Source of the DNA: Ruminococcaceae bacterium UBA794
GTDB taxonomy: Bacteria > Bacillota > Clostridia > Oscillospirales > Ruminococcaceae
Direction: 5' to 3'
DNA length: 20,914 bases
Assembly (NCBI GenBank): GCA_002304735.1
Contig: DBIU01000080.1
Span: 1-20,914, forward strand
How positions within the stretch are numbered: position 1 is the first letter of the stretch; the number at the start of each line of letters is the position of its first letter. Under the pieces are notes generated by a model that searched no databases, was not told the origin of the DNA, and saw only the letters and a program-made list of their open reading frames with translations. Positions 13,825-20,914 of the stretch are shown in pieces. The position numbers were made by a program, and so were the translations under genes.

Positions 13825-13882
13825 ATAATATGGACGTTAATTTCAGGAAAATCGTTCTATTTCGACAAAGAGGTTGTAAAAA

Positions 13883-15280
13883 ATGGCAAATTATGACGTG
13901 ATAATAGTCGGCGCAGGTCCCGCGGGTATTTTCACCGCGCTTGAAATGCTCCGCAAAGGCTCGAAGAAAAAGGTTCTGATTGTTGAAAAGGGCGTTTCCG
14001 TTGAGAAAAGAGCCTGCCCAAAGGCTAAAACAAAGGTTTGTATGAACTGCAAGCCTTATTGCCACATCACCACGGGATTTTCGGGCGCGGGCGCGTTTTC
14101 GGACGGAAAGCTGTCGCTGTCCTGCGAGGTTGGCGGCAATCTTCCCGAGCTTATCGGCGAGGAGCTTGCTCAGGCTACTATTGATTATACCGATAAAATA
14201 TATCTTGAATTTGGCGCGGACCCTCACGTCGAGGGAGTAAGCGACCCCGAAAAAATCCGCGAGATACGCAAAAAGGCGATTAACGCTAACCTAAAGCTTG
14301 TCGATTGCCCTATTCGTCATCTCGGCACGGAAATGGCGCATCAGCTTTATCTGCGTATTGAGAAATATCTGATTGAACACGGCGTTGATATTGTTTTTTC
14401 AACGCGCTGCGAGGATATTATTATAGAGAACGACGTTTGCACGGGAGTTGTCGTGACCGACAATAACGGCTGCGACCGCCGCGAAATAAGAGCCTCGAGC
14501 GTTGTTATCGCCACGGGAAGAAAGGGCGCGGACTGGCTTGAACGCACCTGCGAGAGCCACAGCATCGCGCACCAGCCCGGTACGGTTGACATCGGCGTGC
14601 GCGTGGAGGTTCGCAACGAGGTTATGGAGGAGGTTAACGAGGTTCTCTATGAGTCCAAGCTTATCGGCTATCCGCTTCCTTTTAAGAATAAGGTAAGGAC
14701 GTTCTGCCAAAATCCCGGCGGTTTCGTCAGCCAAGAAAACTACGACAACGACCTTGCCGTGGTTAACGGACATTCCTATAAGGACCTCAAGTCGAACAAC
14801 ACCAATCTTGCGATACTCTGTTCGCATAATTTCAGCGTTCCGTTCAATCAGCCGATTGAGTATGCGCAAAAAGTCGGCGAGCTTACAAATATGCTCGGAA
14901 ACGGGCATATTATGGTTCAGCGCTACGGCGATATTCTCGACGGAAAGCGCACATGGCAGAAGGAGCTTTCTTTCGCCAACGTCAAGCCTACGCTTCCGGA
15001 CGCGGTTGCGGGGGATATCACAGCCGCGATGCCATATCGCACGATGACGAATATAATCAACTTCATCAAGGCTGTCGACTGTGTTGTTCCGGGATTTGCG
15101 AGCCGCGAAACGCTGCTTTATTCGCCCGAACTTAAGTTTTACAGCAACCGCATAAAGATGGACGAGCATTTCAACACAAATATTCGCGGACTTCATTGTC
15201 TGGGCGACTCAAGCGGCTGGACGAGAGGACTTATGATGGCGTCCGTTATGGGCGTGCTTATGGGCAGAGAGCTTATTTGA
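13883..15280 (+). CDS. FAD-dependent dehydrogenase (COG2509-type), reaction unknown
   Basis: 465 residues; AGAGG lies upstream of the ATG. The N-terminus has the dinucleotide-binding motif GAGPAG (10-15) for FAD and an acidic strand end at E35. A four-cysteine group follows (C45, C53, C56, C60) and then GFSGAGAFSDGKL (65-77), both typical of the uncharacterised FAD-dependent dehydrogenases of COG2509. A second FAD-contact region, VVIATGRKG, lies near residues 208-216 and the C-terminal LHCLGDSSGWTRGLMMASVMG completes the flavin fold. The cysteines might bind an iron-sulfur cluster or be redox-active, which is inference. It is 13 bp from xpt in the same orientation, so it is probably co-transcribed with purine salvage and uptake genes. 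The substrate is not known for this family. Confidence 0.88.
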   Translation: MANYDVIIVGAGPAGIFTALEMLRKGSKKKVLIVEKGVSVEKRACPKAKTKVCMNCKPYCHITTGFSGAGAFSDGKLSLSCEVGGNLPELIGEELAQATIDYTDKIYLEFGADPHVEGVSDPEKIREIRKKAINANLKLVDCPIRHLGTEMAHQLYLRIEKYLIEHGVDIVFSTRCEDIIIENDVCTGVVVTDNNGCDRREIRASSVVIATGRKGADWLERTCESHSIAHQPGTVDIGVRVEVRNEVMEEVNEVLYESKLIGYPLPFKNKVRTFCQNPGGFVSQENYDNDLAVVNGHSYKDLKSNNTNLAILCSHNFSVPFNQPIEYAQKVGELTNMLGNGHIMVQRYGDILDGKRTWQKELSFANVKPTLPDAVAGDITAAMPYRTMTNIINFIKAVDCVVPGFASRETLLYSPELKFYSNRIKMDEHFNTNIRGLHCLGDSSGWTRGLMMASVMGVLMGRELI

Positions 15281-15293
15281 GGAGGACGGAAAA

Positions 15294-15875
15294 ATGCAGC
15301 TTCTTAAGGAAAGAATAAGAAAAGACGGCACTATTAAGGAGGGAAACGTCCTTAAGGTGGACAGCTTCCTCAATCATCAAATGGATATTTCGCTCATAAA
15401 CGAGGTTGGAAAGGAATTTCGCAGGAGATTTCCCGATGAAAGCATAAATAAAATCCTCACAATCGAGGCTTCGGGCATTGGAATTGCCTGCATAACCGCG
15501 CAGTACTTCAACTGCCCCGTTGTTTTCGCGAAAAAGACGCAGAGCATAAATATCGACGGCGAGGTGTATTCGGCGCAGGTTCAGAGCTTCACTCACAATC
15601 GTACATACGACGTTATCGTGAAAAAAGCGTTTCTTTCGCCCGAGGATAACGTGCTTTTGATTGACGATTTTCTTGCAAACGGCTGCGCGCTGCTCGGTTT
15701 AATTGATATTGTTGAACACGCGGGAGCGAAAATCGCGGGCGCGGGCATTGTTATCGAAAAGGGCTGCCAAAAGGGCGGAGAGCTTGTCCGCAGCAGGGGA
15801 ATACGCGTTGAATCGCTTGCTATTATCGACGAAATGGACCCCGTAAACGGCTGCAAATTTCGCGACGACGACTGA
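15294..15875 (+). CDS. xpt: Xanthine phosphoribosyltransferase
   Basis: 193 residues, almost the length of Bacillus Xpt. It transfers the phosphoribosyl group of PRPP to xanthine to give XMP in the cytoplasm. The PRPP-binding loop is VLLIDDFLANG (120-130), and MQLLKERIRKDG, VLKVDSFLNHQMD, TIEASGIG and PVVFAKK are all typical of the family. An AGGAGG site precedes the ATG, 13 bp after the dehydrogenase stop. In many Bacillota xpt is paired with a xanthine permease (pbuX) under a purine riboswitch; here neither is present, and the gene is followed by a BMP-type nucleoside importer instead. Confident call. Confidence 0.96.
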   Translation: MQLLKERIRKDGTIKEGNVLKVDSFLNHQMDISLINEVGKEFRRRFPDESINKILTIEASGIGIACITAQYFNCPVVFAKKTQSINIDGEVYSAQVQSFTHNRTYDVIVKKAFLSPEDNVLLIDDFLANGCALLGLIDIVEHAGAKIAGAGIVIEKGCQKGGELVRSRGIRVESLAIIDEMDPVNGCKFRDDD

Positions 15876-15936
15876 TTTCAGCGGCGCAAAGCCGAGGAAA
15901 TATACACAAAACGCGGTTAAACCGCAGAAACATCAG
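15872..15936 (+). promoter_or_regulatory. Possible stem-loop in the xpt to lipoprotein gap, with palindrome
   Basis: CTGAT (15872-15876) and GCGG (15881-15884) can pair with ATCAG (15932-15936) and CCGC (15922-15925), placing a stem directly before the ribosome binding site. Inside it, GCGGTT-A-AACCGC (15913-15925) is an alternative short palindrome. It could influence translation of the lipoprotein or mark an operator. Weak evidence. Confidence 0.35.
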
Positions 15937-15949
15937 GGAGGAAATAACT

Positions 15950-17038
15950 ATGAAGAAGAAGTTAATCGCCGCTTTTATGGCGGCGGCAATGCTGCTTACG
16001 GGCTGTTCCGGAAATAATTCCGACAGCGGCAGCGCAGGCAAAACCAACGTAAAAGCAGGCTTCGTTTACATCGGTAAGATTGACGACGGCGGCTATACGC
16101 AGGCTCACGACCAGGGCAGACTTGCAATCGAGAAGATGGGCGTAAAGACCGCATACGTTGAGGACGTTGCGGAAACCGTTTCGGATACCTGCGAAGCTAT
16201 CCGCACCCTTATCGACGAGGGCTGCAACCTTATCTACACCAACTCCTTCGGCTTTATGGAAGGCACCGTTGAGATGGCTAAGGAGCACCCCGAGGTTAAG
16301 TTCGCTCACTGCTCCGGCTATCAGAGAGCGGAGAACCTTTCCACTTACTTCGGCAAGGTTTATCAGGCGCGTTATCTTTCGGGTATCGTTGCAGGTATGA
16401 AGACCAAGAAGAACTACATCGGCTATGTTGCGGCAAAGGGTATTCCCGAGGTAATCCGCGGCATTAACGCGTTTACGCTCGGCGTTCAGTCCGTTAACCC
16501 CGACGCTAAGGTTGAGGTTGTTTTCACCGACACTTGGTATGACCCGTCCATCGAGAAGCAGGCTGCTTTGGAGCTTCTGAACAAGGGCGTTGACGTTATC
16601 GCACAGCATCAGGATACGACCGCTCCGCAGGTTGCGGCACAGGAAAAGGGCGCATACTGCATCGGCTATAACTTCCCGACCGCAAGCGCTGCTCCCGACG
16701 CGTACCTCACCGCTGCTTGCTTTAACTGGGCAACCTTCTACACCGAGGACTGCCAGAGAGCAATCGACGGCAAGTGGACAAGCCGCGCTTACTGGGAAGG
16801 TCTTGCGGCTAATATGACTTATCTTGACGAACTCACTTCGCTTTGCGCCGAGGGTACTCAGGAGAAGGTTGACGCTGCGAAGAAGGCTATTATCGACGGC
16901 ACTCTCGAGCCGTTCACCGGTCCTCTCTACGACCAGGACGGCAACCTCAAGGTTGAGGACGGCGTTAAGATGACCGACGACGAAATCTGGAATATGGGCT
17001 GGTTCGTTAAGGGCGTTGTAGGCACTATTCCCGCGTAA
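15950..17038 (+). CDS. BMP-family substrate-binding lipoprotein of a nucleoside ABC importer
   Basis: 362 residues with a strong GGGAGG site. The signal peptide ends in lipobox LLTGC, predicting lipidated Cys19, so the mature protein is anchored outside the membrane. The body shows the PnrA/BMP fold: AGFVYIGKIDDGGYTQAHDQ near the start, then GYQRAENLSTYFGK, the AGMKTKKNYIGYVAA strand, and the ligand-region motif QHQDTTAPQVAA (His220, Asp222). Family members bind purine nucleosides such as guanosine and inosine. The order lipoprotein-ATPase-permease-permease matches Bacillus subtilis nupNOPQ (yufNOPQ). The codon choice looks more regular (AAC, TAC, AAG, GAC) than in neighbours, as expected for an abundant protein. 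Specific nucleoside not determinable. Confidence 0.94.
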   Translation: MKKKLIAAFMAAAMLLTGCSGNNSDSGSAGKTNVKAGFVYIGKIDDGGYTQAHDQGRLAIEKMGVKTAYVEDVAETVSDTCEAIRTLIDEGCNLIYTNSFGFMEGTVEMAKEHPEVKFAHCSGYQRAENLSTYFGKVYQARYLSGIVAGMKTKKNYIGYVAAKGIPEVIRGINAFTLGVQSVNPDAKVEVVFTDTWYDPSIEKQAALELLNKGVDVIAQHQDTTAPQVAAQEKGAYCIGYNFPTASAAPDAYLTAACFNWATFYTEDCQRAIDGKWTSRAYWEGLAANMTYLDELTSLCAEGTQEKVDAAKKAIIDGTLEPFTGPLYDQDGNLKVEDGVKMTDDEIWNMGWFVKGVVGTIPA

Positions 17039-17060
17039 AATTAATTGAATATCGGCAGAA

Positions 17061-17130
17061 GCAGGCTGCGAAAACAGCCTGCCCTGCTTGTTTTCACGAG
17101 CGGTATGCAGCCGCGTACCGTTTGTGAAAG
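17061..17130 (+). promoter_or_regulatory. Tandem stem-loops between lipoprotein and ATPase genes
   Basis: Stem 1: GCAGGCTG (17061-17068) with CAGCCTGC (17075-17082), loop CGAAAA. Stem 2: 15 bp, 17091-17105 with 17116-17130, uninterrupted except for three G-T pairs, 10-nt loop. Neither is followed by a proper T-run, so they are more likely to protect the upstream message or attenuate transcription partially than to terminate fully. A downstream AAGCAGGCAG (17128-17137) could pair with the 17075-17090 region as an alternative fold. Confidence 0.65.
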
Positions 17131-17175
17131 CAGGCAGCAAATACACATTATTTCCGATAAAAACGGGAGGTACAA

Positions 17176-18705
17176 ATGTCCGAACCATATATAAGGCTGA
17201 AGAATATCTGCAAGAGCTTCGGCAAAGTGCAGGCGAACAAGAACGTTTCCATTGACGCGAATAAGGGCGAGATTTTGGCGCTTCTGGGCGAAAACGGCTC
17301 GGGAAAAAGCACGCTCGTAAATATGCTGAGCGGTATCTATACGCCCGACAGCGGCGAGATTGAAATAGGCGGGAAGAACGTTGTTTTCCGTTCGCCGAAG
17401 GACGCAATCAAGGCGGGTATCGGTATGATTCATCAGCATTTTAAGCTGATTGACGTGCTGACTGCCGCGGAAAACATCGTTATCGGTCAGAAAAACAGCG
17501 TTTTCGTAAGCAAAAAGAAGATGAACGCTCGAATTAACGAGCTTAGCAAAAAATACGGAATTTCAATAGACCCGAACAAGAAAGTCTACAATATGTCCGT
17601 AAGCGAAAAGCAGTCTGTCGAGATAATGAAGATACTTTATCGCGGCGCGGACGTGCTTATTTTGGACGAGCCGACCGCCGTGCTTACTCCGCAGGAGATA
17701 CGCGCGCTGTTCGATATTTTGCGCGGAATGAAAGAACACGGCTGCGCGATAATCATTATTACTCACAAGCTCGCGGAGGTAATGGAGATATCCGACCGCG
17801 TGACGGTGCTGCGCAAGGGAGAGTCTATCGCAACCGCCGTTACAAAGGACTCCACGCCGCAGAAGCTTACCGAAATGATGGTTGGAAGCGCGGTTTCGCT
17901 TGAGATTGACCGTCCAAAAGAAAAGCTCAGCGAAAAACCCATGCTGTCGGTAAATTCGCTCTCAAAGAAGTCGTTCGACGGAGTGGATTTGCTCCGAAAT
18001 ATGAGCTTCGACCTCTACGGCGGCGAGATTTTGGGGGTCGCGGGTATTGCGGGAAGCGGACAGAAAGAGCTTTGCGAGATAATCGCGGGACTTATGAAAG
18101 CGGACGGCGGCTCTGTGAAATTTGACGGCGAGGAGATGCTCGGGCTTTCGCCGCGAGCAATCTTGAAGCGCGGAATAAGTATGAGCTTTATTCCCGAGGA
18201 CAGACTGGGAATGGGTCTTGTCGCGGGAATGAGCGTTATGAATAACGTTATCCTGAAAAGCTACAACCGCAACCCCGGACCTTTTCTCGACAAGAAATTC
18301 GCAAAAAGCTTAGCCGAGCAGATTGTCCACGATTTTGATATTTCAACGCCGTCCGTTTCTCACGAGGTTAAGAAGCTTTCGGGCGGAAATATTCAAAAGG
18401 TTCTGCTCGGACGCGAGATTTGGCTTTCTCCGAAGGTGCTTATTACCGCGTATCCCGTTCGCGGACTGGATATCGGCGCGTCATATAACATCTACCGCGT
18501 GCTTAACGAGCAGAAGAAAAAAGGCGTTGCCGTGCTGTTTATCGGCGAGGACCTCGACGTGCTAAAGAGCATTTCCGACCGCTTGATGGTAATTCACGGC
18601 GGCGAGGTTGTCGATATAGTCGACCCCGAAAAGGTGACGAAAGAGGATATAGGAATGATGATGCTGGGTCATAAGTCCGGCGAGGAGGGAGGCGAGGCTG
18701 TATGA
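17176..18705 (+). CDS. Nucleoside ABC importer ATPase, two nucleotide-binding domains
   Basis: 509 residues, the usual length for tandem-NBD ATPases of BMP/sugar-type importers. NBD1 has Walker A GENGSGKST (38-46), Q-loop MIHQHFKLID, signature SVSEKQ and Walker B LILDEPTAVLTPQE with its catalytic Glu. NBD2 (from ~250) keeps LSGGN in its signature but a reduced Walker A (GIAGSGQKEL) and lacks the Glu after Walker B (LITAYPVRGLD); such asymmetry is normal for this family. It powers import through the two permeases that follow. A GGGAGG site precedes the ATG, and its stop overlaps the first permease start by ATGA. Orthologous in position to B. subtilis NupO/YufO. Confidence 0.95.
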   Translation: MSEPYIRLKNICKSFGKVQANKNVSIDANKGEILALLGENGSGKSTLVNMLSGIYTPDSGEIEIGGKNVVFRSPKDAIKAGIGMIHQHFKLIDVLTAAENIVIGQKNSVFVSKKKMNARINELSKKYGISIDPNKKVYNMSVSEKQSVEIMKILYRGADVLILDEPTAVLTPQEIRALFDILRGMKEHGCAIIIITHKLAEVMEISDRVTVLRKGESIATAVTKDSTPQKLTEMMVGSAVSLEIDRPKEKLSEKPMLSVNSLSKKSFDGVDLLRNMSFDLYGGEILGVAGIAGSGQKELCEIIAGLMKADGGSVKFDGEEMLGLSPRAILKRGISMSFIPEDRLGMGLVAGMSVMNNVILKSYNRNPGPFLDKKFAKSLAEQIVHDFDISTPSVSHEVKKLSGGNIQKVLLGREIWLSPKVLITAYPVRGLDIGASYNIYRVLNEQKKKGVAVLFIGEDLDVLKSISDRLMVIHGGEVVDIVDPEKVTKEDIGMMMLGHKSGEEGGEAV

Positions 18706-19775
18706 GCATTGCAAACAGGGTACATATAACAAAGCGCACGGGAGCTTCGTCAGGCGCGCAGCTTGCGGCAAGACTCATCGCAATCGTAATCGCGCTCGCC
18801 GCTTCGGGCTTGGTAATGCTGATTATGGGCTATCAGCCGCTTTCCATTTTCAGCAAGATAATCACGTCGTCGCTGTCAACGGTCAGCCGTTTCGGCGAAA
18901 CGATGAACAAGACAATTCTGCTTACGATGCTGTCGCTCGGTATTGCGGTTGCATTTAGAATGAAATTCTGGAATATCGGCGCGGAAGGTCAGTTTTATAT
19001 GGGCGCGTTCGGCGCGGCGCTTATCGCGTTTGGATTTCCCGATTTGCCCGCGGGACTTTTGCTGCCGCTTATGGGCATTTGCGCTTTTGTTTTCGGAGGA
19101 ATGTGGGCGATTATTCCCGCGCTTATCAAGGCGAAATTCAACACCTCCGAAACGCTCGTAACGCTGATGATGAATTATATCGCGATATCGTTCATCTCTT
19201 ACCTTCAATACGGTCCGTGGAAAGACCCAGAGTCGCTCGGCTCGGCGAAAATCGCGAGATTTTCCGATAACGCGATACTCCCGAAGGTTTTCGGAATACA
19301 CGCGGGCTGGATAATAATGCTGGTATTTGTCGTTATTATGACTATTGTGCTGAAGTACACTAAGCTCGGATATCAGATTGACGTTCTCGGCGAGAGCGAA
19401 ACTACCGCAAGATACGCGGGAATGAACACGCTTAAGATAATGATTATCGCCGTGCTGCTTTCGGGCGGATTGTGCGGTATCGCGGGCTTTATGCAGGCGT
19501 CGGCGGTCGAGAAGTCAATCACCGACCAGATGTCCGGCGGACTTGGCTTCACGGCGGTTATCACGGCTTGGCTTGCAAAACTCAAGCCTCCTGTAATTGT
19601 TGTGGTATCGTTTATGTTCTCGATGCTGCTTCAGAGCGGAAAAGCGCTTCAGGTAATGGGTATTCCGTCCTCGATAACCGAGGTTTTGCAGGGAGTTATA
19701 ATTTTCTTCGTCCTCGGAAGCGAGTTCTTCATCAACTACCGCATTTCGTTCCGCAAGGCTGAAAAGGAGGGCTGA
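18702..19775 (+). CDS. Nucleoside ABC importer permease 1 (YufP/NupP type)
   Basis: 357 residues with about ten membrane segments and a short basic cytoplasmic N-terminus. The family signature FWNIGAEGQ (N91 to Q97 within it) sits in the second or third hydrophobic segment region, and GLCGIAGFMQASAVEKS and GGLGFTAVITAWLAKLKP follow in the C-terminal half. It belongs to the BPD_transp_2 type of permeases of branched-chain amino acid, ribose and nucleoside importers; here the neighbours indicate nucleosides. Translationally coupled to the ATPase by ATGA overlap. One base separates its stop from the next start. Typically the longer of the two permeases of the heterodimer. Confidence 0.94.
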   Translation: MSIANRVHITKRTGASSGAQLAARLIAIVIALAASGLVMLIMGYQPLSIFSKIITSSLSTVSRFGETMNKTILLTMLSLGIAVAFRMKFWNIGAEGQFYMGAFGAALIAFGFPDLPAGLLLPLMGICAFVFGGMWAIIPALIKAKFNTSETLVTLMMNYIAISFISYLQYGPWKDPESLGSAKIARFSDNAILPKVFGIHAGWIIMLVFVVIMTIVLKYTKLGYQIDVLGESETTARYAGMNTLKIMIIAVLLSGGLCGIAGFMQASAVEKSITDQMSGGLGFTAVITAWLAKLKPPVIVVVSFMFSMLLQSGKALQVMGIPSSITEVLQGVIIFFVLGSEFFINYRISFRKAEKEG

Positions 19776-19776
19776 A

Positions 19777-20721
19777 ATGGATATTTTGAATGAAATTTCG
19801 CTGTTTTTGCAGACCTCCGTGCAGATGGGAACGCATATTCTGTTCGCCATCGTCGGCGGAATAATCTGCGAAAAGGTCGGAAATATGAACCTCGGCATCG
19901 AGGGTATGATGCTTATGGGAGCGGCTGTTGGCTTTCAGGTTGCCTGCGCAACCGCAAATCCGTTTCTCGCCGTGCTTTCCGCAGGACTTGCGGGTCTTGT
20001 CGGCGCGCTTATCTACGCGTTTATCACGGTAACGCTGCGCGGAAATCAAGTCGTTACGGGACTTGTGCTGACGATATTCGGAACGGGCGTTGCGGGCTTT
20101 ATCGGAAAATCCGTTTCGGGAAATATTGTTCCCGCAGAGGTTGTAAATGCGTTTAAGCCGTATGATATCCCGTTGCTGTGCGATATTCCGATAATCGGAA
20201 AGGCTCTGTTTTCGCAAAGCGGATATGTTCAGGCGGCGATTATCGTTGCTATTCTGGCATATTTCTACATCAAAAAGACGCGCTTTGGGCTTAATATGCG
20301 CGCAGTCGGAGAAAATCCCGCAGCGGCTGACGCTTCGGGCATCAACGTCACGCTTTACAAGTACGTTCACATTCTCGCGGGCGGCTTTTTGTGCGGCGTG
20401 GGCGGCGCGTACCTCTCAACCGTGTTCCTCACCACATGGCAGGACAACGTAACCGCGGGCGCGGGCTGGATAGCGGTGGCGCTTGTAATTTTCAGCACTT
20501 GGAATCCTCTCAAGGCGATTTTCGCGGCATATCTTTTCGGTATGCTGAAGGGACTTAATTTCAAGATGCAGGGCTGGGGCTTTTCCGTGCCGTCGCAGAT
20601 ACTTGAAATGCTTCCTTATGTCGCGACAATTGTGGTGCTGATATTCATAACGCTGCGGAAAAAGCGTGAAAATCAGCCGCCAAAGGCGCTCGGCGACCCT
20701 TATTTTAGAGAAGAAAGATAA
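19777..20721 (+). CDS. Nucleoside ABC importer permease 2 (YufQ/NupQ type)
   Basis: 314 residues with roughly eight to ten membrane segments. Typical stretches are KVGNMNLGIEGMMLMGA near residues 37-53, TLRGNQVVTGLVLTIFGTG, NMRAVGENPAAADASGIN in a cytoplasmic loop, GGFLCGVGGAYLS and GAGWIAVALVIFSTWNP. These match the second permease of BMP-type nucleoside importers, which pairs with the preceding product to form the membrane channel. An AAAGGAGGG site overlaps the previous gene's end. The ENPAAADASGIN loop is the usual coupling-helix region contacting the ATPase. It is the last gene of the block and is followed by a terminator. Confidence 0.94.
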   Translation: MDILNEISLFLQTSVQMGTHILFAIVGGIICEKVGNMNLGIEGMMLMGAAVGFQVACATANPFLAVLSAGLAGLVGALIYAFITVTLRGNQVVTGLVLTIFGTGVAGFIGKSVSGNIVPAEVVNAFKPYDIPLLCDIPIIGKALFSQSGYVQAAIIVAILAYFYIKKTRFGLNMRAVGENPAAADASGINVTLYKYVHILAGGFLCGVGGAYLSTVFLTTWQDNVTAGAGWIAVALVIFSTWNPLKAIFAAYLFGMLKGLNFKMQGWGFSVPSQILEMLPYVATIVVLIFITLRKKRENQPPKALGDPYFREER

Positions 20722-20727
20722 AAAGAC

Positions 20728-20762
20728 GGCAGGCGCTGAAAATGTGCCTGCCATTATTTTTG
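20728..20762. terminator. Bidirectional terminator at the end of the purine block
   Basis: GGCAGGCGC (20728-20736) pairs with GTGCCTGCC (20744-20752), one G-T pair, 7-nt loop, followed by ATTATTTTT. On the minus strand a run of T (AAAA at 20721-20724 and beyond) also follows, so it can close the convergent gene at 20817. Confidence 0.88.
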
Positions 20763-20816
20763 GAAAATTCCGACGACCGCTGATTTACCGATTAAGCGTT
20801 TTTTTTCGGAAAAACA

Positions 20817-20914
20817 TCAAAGATTTGCGATTTTCGCCGCTTCATCAACAAACATTTTCACATCATCGGGTGCGTTAAGGCTGTAAAGCAAACCGTAGGG
20901 AATACTGTAATCCC
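20817..20914 (-). CDS. 3' end of an unidentified minus-strand gene (partial)
   Basis: Reading the minus strand from the window edge, 31 codons remain open until a TGA whose complement is at 20817-20819. The translated end contains DYSIPYGLLYSLNAPDD and a helix, KMFVDEAAKIANL. Codon use matches the neighbours and the next feature is a shared terminator, which supports a real C-terminus of a convergent gene. Too short to name a family. Confidence 0.6.
   Translation of the reverse strand, partial: DYSIPYGLLYSLNAPDDVKMFVDEAAKIANL

Noticed and set aside
13796..13882. Purine riboswitch in the leader of the purine block
   Set aside because: The string TATAATATGG looks like a piece of the aptamer, but the other conserved loops are missing and the segment is better read as a -10 region.
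14399..15196. Minus-strand open frame of 265 codons
   Set aside because: Shadow of the FAD-dependent dehydrogenase gene, without a ribosome binding site or recognisable motif.
15962..17407. Minus-strand open frame of 481 codons
   Set aside because: It runs antisense through the BMP lipoprotein gene and into the ATPase gene; the plus-strand protein is clearly conserved in family, and the antisense frame has no ribosome binding site and an Arg/Ser-rich low-complexity reading.
1..20914. CRISPR array, tRNA, rRNA or transposase genes
   Set aside because: I looked for spaced direct repeats, tRNA cloverleaf ends and transposase motifs and saw none; small tRNAs cannot be excluded without a covariance search.

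Overview
The window reads as chromosomal DNA from a Gram-positive anaerobe of class Clostridia, probably Ruminococcaceae/Oscillospiraceae. This rests on strong AGGAGG-type ribosome binding sites, sigma-A promoters (TTGACA/TATAAT, 17 bp spacers), a Bacillota-type purine-nucleoside ABC transporter, lipoprotein signal peptides, and small dispersed palindromic elements common in this group. No phage, insertion-sequence transposase, CRISPR array, tRNA or rRNA was seen. The taxonomy is inference; no marker gene is present.

Layout. (1) 1-1418: 3' part of an ABC exporter half-transporter. (2) 1500-2084: an ATC-hydrolase-like protein with its own promoter and terminator. (3) 2085-2518: a gene-poor stretch with two terminator hairpins, one copy of a 75-bp repeat, a promoter, and a ~159-bp palindromic MITE-like element in the leader of the next operon. 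(4) 2519-6026: a translationally coupled three-gene two-component system made of a membrane pseudokinase-like sensor, an intact HPK and a NarL-type response regulator. (5) 6080-8888: a promoter overlapped by a near-perfect palindrome, then four genes of unknown function (Cys-rich zinc-ribbon-like protein, lipoprotein, DUF6935-like protein, lipocalin-like small protein). (6) 8901-9113: a bidirectional terminator and a second, unrelated MITE-like element with terminal inverted repeats and a 5-bp target duplication. (7) Minus strand 10728 to 9122: dtd (D-aminoacyl-tRNA deacylase), an acidic unknown protein and an ankyrin-repeat protein. (8) 10971-11603: a second ATC-hydrolase-like paralogue, divergent from dtd. 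(9) 13476 to 11842, minus: an NhaC-family Na+/H+ antiporter, with the second copy of the 75-bp repeat spanning its stop codon and terminator. (10) 13883-20721: a purine-salvage block with a COG2509-type FAD-dependent dehydrogenase, xpt, a BMP-family lipoprotein, a double-NBD ATPase and two permeases, closed by a bidirectional terminator. (11) 20817-20914, minus: the last 31 codons of an unidentified gene.

How the parts work together. The last block is a coherent purine uptake and salvage unit: the lipoprotein captures a nucleoside, the ATPase and two permeases import it, and Xpt converts xanthine to XMP. The FAD dehydrogenase at the head of the unit has no assigned reaction, and its place there is informative. 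The three-gene signalling operon sits directly upstream of the four-gene unknown operon, whose promoter carries an operator-like palindrome, so it is a reasonable (unproven) candidate target. The points most worth a second look are the pseudokinase/kinase pair with its adjacent unknown operon, the two palindromic elements, the 75-bp repeat found downstream of both ATC-hydrolase paralogues, the FAD dehydrogenase in a purine operon, and the structured RNA between the lipoprotein and ATPase genes.
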